From positions 2,210,001-2,274,000 of the forward strand of contig NZ_CP139420.1 of assembly GCF_034119845.1 (NCBI RefSeq): a stretch of 64,000 nucleotides of DNA. Reading direction: 5' to 3'. This DNA is from Flavobacterium sp. NG2. GTDB taxonomy: Bacteria > Bacteroidota > Bacteroidia > Flavobacteriales > Flavobacteriaceae. The notes beneath the pieces were generated by a model that saw only the letters and a program-made list of their open reading frames with translations, ran no database searches and was not told the DNA's origin. Within the stretch, counting starts at the first letter, position 1, and each line of letters begins with the position of its first letter. The position numbers and the translations under genes were made by a program. Of this stretch, positions 9,718-18,244 are shown in pieces.

Positions 9718-12700
9718 ATGAATCAAAAAGGTTTTCTAAAAACACTAATAATATTACAAAACAAAACTGTTTTTATAAGCTTGCTATTGTGTTTGTTCTT
9801 CTCAAAAGGGATAGCGCAAAACACAACGCTGGAACAAAATTTCCAAAATCCTCCTGCCTCGGCAAAAGCCAGAACCATCTGGTTTTGGATTAATGGAAAT
9901 GTAAGTAGAGCAGGTATCACCGCCGATTTGGAGGCGATGAAAAAGAATGGGATTCAAGGTGCTATTCTGTTTAATGTGAGTTTGGGAAATCCCAAAGGCG
10001 TGGTGTCTTATTTAAGTCCAGACTGGTTAGAACTCTTTCATTTCGCTGCTTTAGAAGCCAAACGGTTAGGATTGGAATTGGGCTTTCACAATGGCGCTGG
10101 TTGGTCGTCTTCGGGCGGTCCTGCCATTACTCCTGAATTTGCCATGCAAAAACTGGTGTATTCTAAAACCATCCATCAAGGAAATAAAGTTTTTCAAGGG
10201 AAACTGCCTCAACCCGAAACCAAATTAGACTATTACAAAGACATCGCCATACTCGCTTTTCCAAATCCCAAAAGCAACCAACGCATCGATGAATTGGATA
10301 TAAAAACCCTTTCGGACAAAGTGCGCAGTCATTTAGCTCCTGATGCTAAACCGATTTCGGATTTGGCCATCGTAAAAAAATCAGAAATAATAGATTTAAC
10401 GTCTAAACTGGCAACTGATGGTTCTTTAAACTGGAAAGCACCCGCAGGAGATTGGGTGATTTTGCGTATTGGACATACACCCACGGGCGAGATGAATCGT
10501 TTTGCCAGTGATGGTGGTCGTGGTTTAGAATGTGACAAAATGAGCACGGAGGCCGTTGATTTATTTTGGAATGGAAATATAATGCCCATCCTCAACAAAT
10601 TGGACGGTCTAGTAGGAACAGTGGTAAACAGATGCCATATTGATAGTTATGAAGTGGGGACAACCAACTGGACTAAAAATTTTGCTGCCGAATTCAAAAG
10701 ACTGCGTTCCTATGATTGTCATTTGTATTTGCCTACGCTGGCGGGGTATTATGTAGAAAGTGGCGAAGAATCCGAACGTTTTCTTTGGGACTTTCGACGT
10801 ACCATTGGTGATTTAATGGCTAAAAAGTATTATGGACGCATGGCCGAACTTAGCCATCAACACGGCATGCTCATTTCAACTGAACCGTATTGGGGCCCTT
10901 TTGATAATATGCAAGTGGGCGAAACGGCCGATTTGGTGATGTCTGAATTTTGGAGTGGCTATTTAGCTTTTTTCGATTCGCCTAAGTTTGTCGCTTCGAT
11001 AGCCAAATTAAATGGCAACAATATTGCCGAAGCCGAAGCTTTTACTGATACGGGCGGTTGGCAAAGGCATCCGGGTGCATTGAAAAAGATGGGCGACTTG
11101 GCTTGGGCGCAAGGCATCAATCGTTTTGTGATTCATTGTTATGTGCACCAACCTTGGAATCTGGGGCCGGGCTTGACTTTACAAAGTTTCGGAATTGATT
11201 TTAACAGATTGAATACTTGGTGGAACCAAGGAAAATCCTTTTTAGACTATATCGGTCGTGGCCAGTTTTTGCTGCAACAAGGCAAATCGGTAGCCGATTT
11301 GTTGGTGTTTACAGGAGAAGCCTCGCCAAATGACGCCTTATTGATGCCCGAAATAAAAGCTTTAGGCTATGATTACGATGTGATAGGTTCTAATAAAATA
11401 AGCAGTTTATCGGTAAAAGAGGGATTGATTTGTACCGCAGTTGGCGACAAATACCAAGCGTTGGTGCTTCCTGACACGCCTTGGATGACACCAGAAATAC
11501 TGAAAAAATTAGAAGAATTGGCCAAAGGAGGTGCTGTTATTTTGGGTACAAAACCCAAAAAATCGCCTAGCCTTCAAAATTTTCCTAACTGCGATAATCA
11601 ACTGACTCAAATAGCTGATGCCTTATGGGATAACGGACTCATACAAGATAGTTCAATCGTTAAAAGCTTACAAAAAGGGACGTTACCACCTGATTTTTCT
11701 GTTGTAAATGGAAGCAATAAAGTTTTAGAATACATCCACCGAAAAACAGCCAACACCGATATTTATTTTGTGGTCAATAAGCTAAATGAAAGTCAAACGA
11801 TAAACTGTCGTTTTAGAGTAACAGGCAAGCAACCTGAATTTTGGAATGCCGAAACAGGCGCCATTACCAAGGCAGCCATTTGGCAGGATAATCAAGATGG
11901 GACGACTACTGTGGCTATTCCGTTTGCTTCAGAAGCAGCTGTTTTTGTTGTTTTTAGAAACTCAATAGATACAGGAAATCATCTTTTAAGTGCCTCTGTA
12001 GAAGTTCAAAAAAACAGGAGTACCCCACTTTCCAACTTAAAAATCATCAAAGCCGAATATGGTATTTTCTTGCCTGATGGTGTGGTTGATGTAACAGCAG
12101 TAGTGGCCAAAAGTATTCAAAACAATCAATTGAAAGTACAGGCAACTAGAGACCTCTGCGGCGGTGACCCTGCTCCGGGCTACAAAAAAGAATTGCGCCT
12201 TCAATACAAAGTAGGAAATGCAATTCTCGAAAAAAATGCGATGGAAAGAGAGTGGCTGGAAATTGCTGCGCCTGAGAATGGAAAATTAGAAATTCTAAAA
12301 GCAATTTTCGGAAAATTTGAACGAGGAATTGAAGGACTTCCTGCAAATAATCAGCTGTATGATGTTACGGAAAAGGTTAAAAAAATGGTGGGCTCAGGAG
12401 TGTATGAAATTCCAGTAAATGAAAGCTTTCTTGAAGGAAATGAAATCCTGACCAAAAAATCCATGCGCTTGGAGTATGCTATCAATGATGAGGTGAAGAC
12501 TATGACGGTTTCTGATGGAGGTCTGCTCAAATTGACCGAGGCAACAGCAGAACCTAAATTGATTTATAACCAAGAAAAATTAAATTGGGTCACCCCTTGG
12601 GCTGGGAAATTGAAGTACCAAACTACTACGGGTAAAACCAAAACTCTAAAGGTAAAATCAGTTCCTGAAGCTATTGAATTAAAAGGGGCTTGGGAGGTAA

Positions 12701-13236
12701 GTTTTCCGATGAAGAATGAAACGGTTTTAAAGGAAACCTTCAACAATTTAACATCTTGGACAACTTCAGTTAACGATGATATTCGTTATTTTTCGGGTAC
12801 GGCCAGTTATAAAAAGCAGTTTGATATTGCAGCGCATTTGTTAAAAGAGGAGTATTCGTTACAATTAGATTTGGGAACTGTAAAGGAAATTGCTGAAGTT
12901 TTTGTGAATGGCAAAAATCTGGGCGTTTACTGGAAAGCGCCGTTTAGTATTGATATCAATAAGTTAGTGGTAGCTGGAAATAATACATTAGAAATAAAAA
13001 TTACCAATCTTTGGCCCAACCGTTTGATTGGCGATGAACAACTGCCTTTGGATTACGAACGAAAAGGGCCTAATGTTTCCAATTGGCCCGATTGGCTTTT
13101 GAACAATAGCCCACGTCCCACAGACCGTTCTACTTTTGCAGCTTTTAAACATTGGCATAAAGATTCAAAACTGCTGCCATCGGGTTTGCTAGGCCCTGTT
13201 AAAATTATAGTTTCAAAAGTGGCAGTGCTGAAATAG
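9718..13236 (+). CDS. GH106 family alpha-L-rhamnosidase, secreted
   Basis: Second GH106 alpha-L-rhamnosidase of the locus. The ATG at 9718 is preferred over the in-frame ATG at 9658 because it starts directly on a signal peptide (MNQKGFLKTL ... SKGIAQ). The earlier start would add 20 charged residues before it. Family marks are TIWFWINGNVSRAGI, IQGAILFNVS, GFHNGAGWSSSGGP, CHIDSYEVG (Glu312) and ISTEPYWGP (Glu389). The C-terminal jelly roll contains AEVFVNGKNLGVYWKAPF and NNTLEIKITNLWPNRLIG, closely matching the end of the first GH106. It lacks the inserted sandwich of that copy and has no lipobox, so it is probably periplasmic. It is the last gene of the first enzyme run. Two GH106 proteins of different architecture suggest distinct rhamnosyl linkages. 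Confidence 0.9.
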   Translation: MNQKGFLKTLIILQNKTVFISLLLCLFFSKGIAQNTTLEQNFQNPPASAKARTIWFWINGNVSRAGITADLEAMKKNGIQGAILFNVSLGNPKGVVSYLSPDWLELFHFAALEAKRLGLELGFHNGAGWSSSGGPAITPEFAMQKLVYSKTIHQGNKVFQGKLPQPETKLDYYKDIAILAFPNPKSNQRIDELDIKTLSDKVRSHLAPDAKPISDLAIVKKSEIIDLTSKLATDGSLNWKAPAGDWVILRIGHTPTGEMNRFASDGGRGLECDKMSTEAVDLFWNGNIMPILNKLDGLVGTVVNRCHIDSYEVGTTNWTKNFAAEFKRLRSYDCHLYLPTLAGYYVESGEESERFLWDFRRTIGDLMAKKYYGRMAELSHQHGMLISTEPYWGPFDNMQVGETADLVMSEFWSGYLAFFDSPKFVASIAKLNGNNIAEAEAFTDTGGWQRHPGALKKMGDLAWAQGINRFVIHCYVHQPWNLGPGLTLQSFGIDFNRLNTWWNQGKSFLDYIGRGQFLLQQGKSVADLLVFTGEASPNDALLMPEIKALGYDYDVIGSNKISSLSVKEGLICTAVGDKYQALVLPDTPWMTPEILKKLEELAKGGAVILGTKPKKSPSLQNFPNCDNQLTQIADALWDNGLIQDSSIVKSLQKGTLPPDFSVVNGSNKVLEYIHRKTANTDIYFVVNKLNESQTINCRFRVTGKQPEFWNAETGAITKAAIWQDNQDGTTTVAIPFASEAAVFVVFRNSIDTGNHLLSASVEVQKNRSTPLSNLKIIKAEYGIFLPDGVVDVTAVVAKSIQNNQLKVQATRDLCGGDPAPGYKKELRLQYKVGNAILEKNAMEREWLEIAAPENGKLEILKAIFGKFERGIEGLPANNQLYDVTEKVKKMVGSGVYEIPVNESFLEGNEILTKKSMRLEYAINDEVKTMTVSDGGLLKLTEATAEPKLIYNQEKLNWVTPWAGKLKYQTTTGKTKTLKVKSVPEAIELKGAWEVSFPMKNETVLKETFNNLTSWTTSVNDDIRYFSGTASYKKQFDIAAHLLKEEYSLQLDLGTVKEIAEVFVNGKNLGVYWKAPFSIDINKLVVAGNNTLEIKITNLWPNRLIGDEQLPLDYERKGPNVSNWPDWLLNNSPRPTDRSTFAAFKHWHKDSKLLPSGLLGPVKIIVSKVAVLK

Positions 13237-13274
13237 GCTCAATTAAAATGGAAATGCTTTAAAACGGCATCCAT

Positions 13275-13315
13275 ACAGTACAGGACAGTATTTTTAAAAG
13301 TTTGAAATATATTTG
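13275..13315 (+). promoter_or_regulatory. Tandem ACAGG box plus perfect -7 element upstream of sulfatase operon
   Basis: ACAGT-ACAGG-ACAGT lies at 13275-13289, three tandem 5-mers. A 19-bp gap separates the end of CAGGACAG (13288) from TATATTTG (13308-13315), an exact TAnnTTTG match. Predicted leader of about 85 nt before the ATG at 13406. Confidence 0.7.
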
Positions 13316-13332
13316 ATTCTTGGCATTTTTTC

Positions 13333-13357
13333 TGGGTAGTGGTGTCGTCGCTACCCA
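13333..13357 (+). promoter_or_regulatory. Leader stem-loop
   Basis: TGGGTAG (13333-13339) pairs with CTACCCA (13351-13357) around the loop TGGTGTCGTCG. It lies in the predicted leader about 50 nt before the sulfatase start and has no U-run, so it is not a terminator. It could stabilise the transcript; that is inference. The loop shares GGTGTCGTC with the leader at 39712-39720. Confidence 0.3.
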
Positions 13358-13405
13358 TAAATTATGTTTCAAACAGAATTAAGATTTTAATGAAAAAACT
13401 TTTAT

Positions 13406-14812
13406 ATGAAGCATATACTTTCTATAACCCTTTTGTCGATTGGTTTGTTTGCATTTGCGCAGCCCAAAAAGAAGATGCCCAACATTCTTTTCATTGCAGT
13501 CGATGATTTGCGTCCGGAACTGAATTGTTATGGGGCAAGCCAAATCAAATCGCCTAATCTGGATAAGTTGGCCGCTGATGGCTTGGTGTTTAATAGAGCC
13601 TATTGCAATATTCCCGTTTGTGGTGCTTCAAGAGCAAGTCTTTTGTCGGGTACCAGACCTACTCGTTACCGTTTTATTGATGCTTATACCGAAAAAGACA
13701 AAGACAATCCCGATGCGATGTCACTGCCTTTATTATTGAAGAATAATGGTTATACCACCATTTCTAACGGAAAAATTTACCACCATCAAAAAGATGACAA
13801 CAAAGCTTGGGACAGCCGATGGTTTCCAAAAGGAAATATTCGTAATTATCAATTAGCAGAAAATATTGAAAAAAATGCCCAAGCCAATCTTTCAGAAGCG
13901 GGAGGGGTTGCCTTTGAAAATGCAAATGTGAACGATACTGCTTATTTTGACGGCAAAATTGCTCAAAAAGGAATGGCAGATTTGCGCAAATTGAAAGGTC
14001 AAAATAAACCATTCTTTCTGGCACTTGGTTTTATGAAACCTCATTTACCATTTAATGCACCTAAAAAATATTGGGATTTGTATGATAGAAATACAATTCA
14101 ACTTCCAGCAAATTATATGCAACCTGAAACAACTCCAAAAGTAGCTTTTCATAATTATGGCGAATTGCGTCAATACGATGGCATTCCAAAGAAAGGAGAC
14201 TTGCAAGATGAAATGGCCAAAGAATTGATTCACGGTTATTATGCTTGCGTGAGTTATGTCGATGCACAAATTGGTTTGGTTCTAGACGAGTTGAAACGTT
14301 TGGATTTAGAAGAAGATACGATAGTGATTTTATGGGGAGACCACGGTTGGAATCTAGGAGAGCACAAATTGTGGTGCAAGCATTCAACTTTCGAAAAAGC
14401 ACTTAAAACGCCCTTAATTATCAAAGTACCAGGAAAAACAAAAGGGACTGTAAGCAATGATATTGTAGAATATATAGATGTCTATCCCTCATTGGTAGAA
14501 CTAGCAGGTTTGAAAAACCCTACTACTGTGGAAGGCAAAAGCTTTGTACCTATTATCAACGGAAAGAAAAGCGATAAAAATTGGGCAGTAAGTAAGTTTA
14601 AAGATGCCGTAACCTTGATAAAAGACGATTTGTTTTATACCGAATGGACAGATGACCAAGGTAAGGCGTATGCCCGCATGCTTTTTGACCACAAAACCGA
14701 CCCCTTAGAACTGGATAATTTGGCTGAAAAACCAGTTTATCAAAACACAGTAAAGGAATTAGCCGCTGAATTAAGAGCAAAATGGGGTAAGGATTTTTTA
14801 AAAAAGAATTAA
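13406..14812 (+). CDS. S1 sulfatase, iduronate-2-sulfatase-like (S1_7-like)
   Basis: Secreted type I sulfatase that would hydrolyse a sulfate ester on the polysaccharide, using formylglycine made from Cys72. The signal peptide ends at AFAQ. Metal-binding start: [18 protein letters not shown]. The maturation motif is C72-G-A-S-R76, with Ala in place of the usual Pro, a variant accepted by formylglycine-generating enzymes. [19 protein letters not shown] and [13 protein letters not shown] match the iduronate-2-sulfatase-like group. Iduronate is a constituent of ulvan, which fits the context, but subfamily does not fix the substrate. It is the first gene of a three-sulfatase unit that ends at the terminator at 18036. 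Confidence 0.9.
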   Translation: MKHILSITLLSIGLFAFAQPKKKMPNILFIAVDDLRPELNCYGASQIKSPNLDKLAADGLVFNRAYCNIPVCGASRASLLSGTRPTRYRFIDAYTEKDKDNPDAMSLPLLLKNNGYTTISNGKIYHHQKDDNKAWDSRWFPKGNIRNYQLAENIEKNAQANLSEAGGVAFENANVNDTAYFDGKIAQKGMADLRKLKGQNKPFFLALGFMKPHLPFNAPKKYWDLYDRNTIQLPANYMQPETTPKVAFHNYGELRQYDGIPKKGDLQDEMAKELIHGYYACVSYVDAQIGLVLDELKRLDLEEDTIVILWGDHGWNLGEHKLWCKHSTFEKALKTPLIIKVPGKTKGTVSNDIVEYIDVYPSLVELAGLKNPTTVEGKSFVPIINGKKSDKNWAVSKFKDAVTLIKDDLFYTEWTDDQGKAYARMLFDHKTDPLELDNLAEKPVYQNTVKELAAELRAKWGKDFLKKN

Positions 14813-14824
14813 TTGCCATCTAAA

Positions 14825-14860
14825 TGTCAGTCTGTCCCGAAGTTTCGGGAGTCGAAGACT
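14825..14860. repeat. Dispersed intergenic repeat with perfect hairpin
   Basis: TGTCAGTCTG ... GTCGAAGACT frames the perfect 7-bp inverted repeat TCCCGAA/TTCGGGA (14835-14850). The same outer sequence occurs at 51129, where AGCTT replaces the hairpin. It resembles REP-like repeats scattered in flavobacterial genomes. It lies between two sulfatase genes and has no U-run. Confidence 0.55.
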
Positions 14861-14901
14861 TCAACAACCTCAATAAGCTAAAATTTTATAAATAGTTATA
14901 A

Positions 14902-16536
14902 ATGAAAAAAACGAAACGCTTTGCTTTACTACTAATTTCCTTGTTTTCATTTTCAGGAAATGCTCAAAGTCAACAAAAATCAAAACCCAATATTGTATTG
15001 ATTTTTGCAGATGATTTAGGTTGGACTGATGTAAGCACAGGTAATACGAATTTCAATAATGGTTCTAAAATCTATCAAACTCCTCAAATCGCTCAATTAG
15101 CCTCCGAAGGAATGTCTTTTACAAATGCCTACACCAATCAAAACTGTGCGCCTTCTCGTGCGGCCTTGATAAGCGGTCAGTATGCTACTGGGGTTGACAA
15201 CGGAGTGTACAATGTTGGTTCGCTTTATAGACCCGACAAGCGTACCAAAGGTTTTCCTAATTTACCTATTAAGCCGCACGAACAACAAAATGTTATAGCT
15301 GATGTAGGTACTAGTATATTTGATGTGCTAAAAAACCAGGGCTATACTACTGCTTTAATAGGCAAAAGTCATGGTACACCACACCCGCTGAAAGCAGGTT
15401 ACGGCATTGATTTACCTGCCGATATTCACCATGAAATTAAGGTCATGGTAAACGGAAAAAAAACAGAATCCTCTTATTTGGCTTTAAAATCAGATAAGAA
15501 TGGATGGACGTTCGATTCAGAATTTGTTGATAAATATGCTAATCCGTATAATCAAGAATATATTGACAAAACTTTATCGCCCTACAAAAACAATAGTGAA
15601 CAATCGGTTTTAATGGGTACCCCCAAACACCTGACCGATGCCATTGGTGATTATGCCGTAGATTATATCAAAGAGAAAGCAAGGGGCGAAAATCCATTTT
15701 TTCTGTACGTACCTTTTCATGCTGTGCATTCTGATGTGGTAGGTCGCAAAGATTTGACAGAGAAATATTTAAAAAAAGGATTAAGTCCTCGATTGGCCGA
15801 ATATGGTTCGTTGATAGAACTTTTGGACCAAAACGTGGGTAAAATAAATAAAGCCTTAAAAGACCCTAACGGAGACGGCGATTTATCAGATGATATTACC
15901 AACAATACGATATTTATTTTTTATTCGGATAACGGAGGTTTGGTAGATAATGTCCCTCTTAAAGGAAAAAAAGGAAGTCTGGACGAAGGAGGAATTAGAG
16001 TGCCGCTTATTTTTAGGTATCCAGGGGTAATCAAACAAAATAGTATTTCCAATCAAGCGGTTCATTGTATAGACTTTATACCTACACTGGCCGATATGGC
16101 AGGGGCTTCGGTTACGTCTATGAAAAAAAATAATGGCGAAAAAGCCGTTTATGATGGTGCCTCTTTTGCATCTATTTTAAAAGGAAACAAAAAATGTATA
16201 GACCGAGAAAACTTGTTTTGGCATCTCCCAGGCTATATGGATGAACGATTTAGACCCACCACACTCATTCAAAAACGCATTGGTAAAACCTATTATAAAC
16301 TGTTTTATTATTATGAAACAGAAGAGTTCACCCTATACAATTTGAATAAAGATTTAGAAGAAAATAATAATCTTTTGAAAAATCCATCTGCAAAAGATAT
16401 GAAGATTGCCTTAAAAATGAATGCGGATATGGTCGCTTGGTTAAAAGCAAATAAAGCGCCTACGGGAACTTTTGTAAAAGATGGAGCAGCAGTACTTTAC
16501 CCAAAAGCAGATGGAGTTAACAAATACAATCAATAA
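14902..16536 (+). CDS. S1 sulfatase with canonical CAPSR motif
   Basis: Secreted type I sulfatase of 544 aa. The signal peptide ends near GNAQ. The metal-binding start is NIVLIFADDLGWTDV and the maturation motif is C82-A-P-S-R86 (fully canonical), followed by AALISGQY. GKSHGTPHPLKAGYG and IFYSDNGG give the rest of the alkaline-phosphatase-like active site. It is the second gene of the three-sulfatase unit and is followed after 13 nt by the next sulfatase, so the two are probably co-translated from one mRNA. The position of the sulfate removed cannot be told from sequence alone. Confidence 0.9.
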   Translation: MKKTKRFALLLISLFSFSGNAQSQQKSKPNIVLIFADDLGWTDVSTGNTNFNNGSKIYQTPQIAQLASEGMSFTNAYTNQNCAPSRAALISGQYATGVDNGVYNVGSLYRPDKRTKGFPNLPIKPHEQQNVIADVGTSIFDVLKNQGYTTALIGKSHGTPHPLKAGYGIDLPADIHHEIKVMVNGKKTESSYLALKSDKNGWTFDSEFVDKYANPYNQEYIDKTLSPYKNNSEQSVLMGTPKHLTDAIGDYAVDYIKEKARGENPFFLYVPFHAVHSDVVGRKDLTEKYLKKGLSPRLAEYGSLIELLDQNVGKINKALKDPNGDGDLSDDITNNTIFIFYSDNGGLVDNVPLKGKKGSLDEGGIRVPLIFRYPGVIKQNSISNQAVHCIDFIPTLADMAGASVTSMKKNNGEKAVYDGASFASILKGNKKCIDRENLFWHLPGYMDERFRPTTLIQKRIGKTYYKLFYYYETEEFTLYNLNKDLEENNNLLKNPSAKDMKIALKMNADMVAWLKANKAPTGTFVKDGAAVLYPKADGVNKYNQ

Positions 16537-16549
16537 TTAGTACAATAAA

Positions 16550-18016
16550 ATGAGAAAAAATAATCTGATATTCTTTGTTTTTGGATGTATCGCTTTAACA
16601 ATGACTTCTTGTTCGGCTCAAAAGAAAAATGAACAAGCAAATGTTAAAAACACACAGCCCAACATTATATTTTATTTATCGGATGACCAAGATGTCTATG
16701 ATTACGGTTGCTACGGAAACGAAAAAGTAAAAACTCCCGCTGTGGACCGAATTGCCAGAGAAGGGATTTTGTTCGAAAATGCTTTTACCGCTCAGGCCAT
16801 CTGTGCGCCTAGTCGATCGCAATTATTCACAGGAAAATATCCTTTGAAAAACGGTTGTTTTGCTAATCATTCCAAAGTAAAACCCGATATCGTAAGTATT
16901 ACCAAGCATCTGCGAAAACTTGGGTATGAAGTGGTTTTAGCAGGAAAAAGTCATGTGAGTCCTGATGAGGTTTTTGATTGGGACAAAGAATGGCATGCGG
17001 TAGAAAGACCCGAAGGGCCAAGAGAATACATTCCTATAGACAGTATTCAGAGTTATTTTAAAAAGGCTAAGAAACCTTTTTGTATGCTGGTTACTTCTTA
17101 TTATCCACATTCAGAGTATTTTAATGTAGAGGGAGCTACTGCAAAGGATATTAAGTTTTATCCTTTTAATGAAAGTAAAAAGAACAATGCTGCTTTTATA
17201 AAAGACAAAGCAGGTTATTACAGAAGCATTGAAGAAGATAACAAACAATTAAATCAAGTGCTTACAGCAGCCGACAACTATTTGGGAGATAATACGCTAG
17301 TTATTTACAGTGCAGACCATGGAGTTTCAGGGAAATTTACAGTAAAAGATATTGGGTTGAAAGTACCCTTTGTGGCTCGTTGGCCAAAGGTGATCAAACC
17401 AGGAACCAAATCCAAACAGCTCATACATTATACCGATGTGTTGCCCACTTTTATGGAAATTGCTGGTGGCAAAGCGACTCCTGATATGGATGGTACCAGC
17501 TTTTTGCCCATTTTAAAAGGGACAGACACCGCCATTCATCAATACGTTTATGGGGTGAGAACCAATCAAAACATTCTCAATTCGGAAGTTTTTCCGTCTC
17601 GAATGATTCGTGATAGCCGTTACAAATACATCCGAAACTTCAATTCTGTTGATGTGGTAGAACAGAATCTAACAAATAAACCCAATGTTGATTTTTTCAT
17701 TCGTAGAGGTGCTAATGCTTTTAAAAACGAACCCTTTGAAGAATTATATGATTTGCAAAACGACCCTTTTGAACAGCATAATCTAATAAACAAACCCGAA
17801 TTAAAAGAAATTAAAGAGCGATTGACAAAAGACTTGTTTGGCTGGATGAAAGCTCAAGGTGACTTTTTAAACGAGCAAGCAGGAACTATGCCTTTGATAA
17901 AGGGAAAGGGCAAAGCAGGTTTCAGGCTAGACGAAGATACACCTAGAAGAAAAATACCTGATGCCATAAAAAACACCTTAAAAGAAGAGGATTATTTGAT
18001 TATTAAGCATTGGTAG
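16550..18016 (+). CDS. S1 sulfatase lipoprotein (sulfamidase-like, S1_8-like)
   Basis: Type I sulfatase with a lipoprotein signal (MTS-C21). NIIFYLSDDQDVYDYGCYG opens the catalytic domain and the maturation motif is C85-A-P-S-R89, then SQLFTGKYPLKNG. The spacing and the segment RKLGYEVVLAGKSHVSP resemble the heparan-N-sulfatase/S1_8 group; this is a similarity call, not a substrate call. ADHGVSGKFTVKDIG replaces the more usual DHGxxxGEH segment. It closes the three-sulfatase unit, with an intrinsic terminator starting 19 nt after the stop codon. Confidence 0.87.
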   Translation: MRKNNLIFFVFGCIALTMTSCSAQKKNEQANVKNTQPNIIFYLSDDQDVYDYGCYGNEKVKTPAVDRIAREGILFENAFTAQAICAPSRSQLFTGKYPLKNGCFANHSKVKPDIVSITKHLRKLGYEVVLAGKSHVSPDEVFDWDKEWHAVERPEGPREYIPIDSIQSYFKKAKKPFCMLVTSYYPHSEYFNVEGATAKDIKFYPFNESKKNNAAFIKDKAGYYRSIEEDNKQLNQVLTAADNYLGDNTLVIYSADHGVSGKFTVKDIGLKVPFVARWPKVIKPGTKSKQLIHYTDVLPTFMEIAGGKATPDMDGTSFLPILKGTDTAIHQYVYGVRTNQNILNSEVFPSRMIRDSRYKYIRNFNSVDVVEQNLTNKPNVDFFIRRGANAFKNEPFEELYDLQNDPFEQHNLINKPELKEIKERLTKDLFGWMKAQGDFLNEQAGTMPLIKGKGKAGFRLDEDTPRRKIPDAIKNTLKEEDYLIIKHW

Positions 18017-18035
18017 CTTAATTAATCTTTCGTTG

Positions 18036-18075
18036 AAAAACACAGTTTTAAAATTATTTTTAACTGTGTTTTTTT
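18036..18075 (+). terminator. Rho-independent terminator after sulfatase unit
   Basis: AAAAACACAGTT (18036-18047) pairs perfectly with AACTGTGTTTTT (18062-18073), and the T-run continues to 18075. It begins 19 nt after the stop of the third sulfatase. Confidence 0.85.
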
Positions 18076-18244
18076 GTAAAAACAACAACCGATTCGTGTC
18101 GTAATCAGTTGGTGTTTATCTTTTTTTAACGGTTAAGACTAATGTTGAAGTTGGTTAAAAGATATAGAAACAGTTTTTTATTACTTCGTTTGTTTGGGAT
18201 TAATTCAATATCAAAAGGAAGAAATATAATCTTGTTTAATCTAA

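Noticed and set aside
14061..14402. 113-codon open frame on the minus strand
   Set aside because: It lies wholly inside a well-supported sulfatase gene in another frame, and its product has no recognisable pattern.
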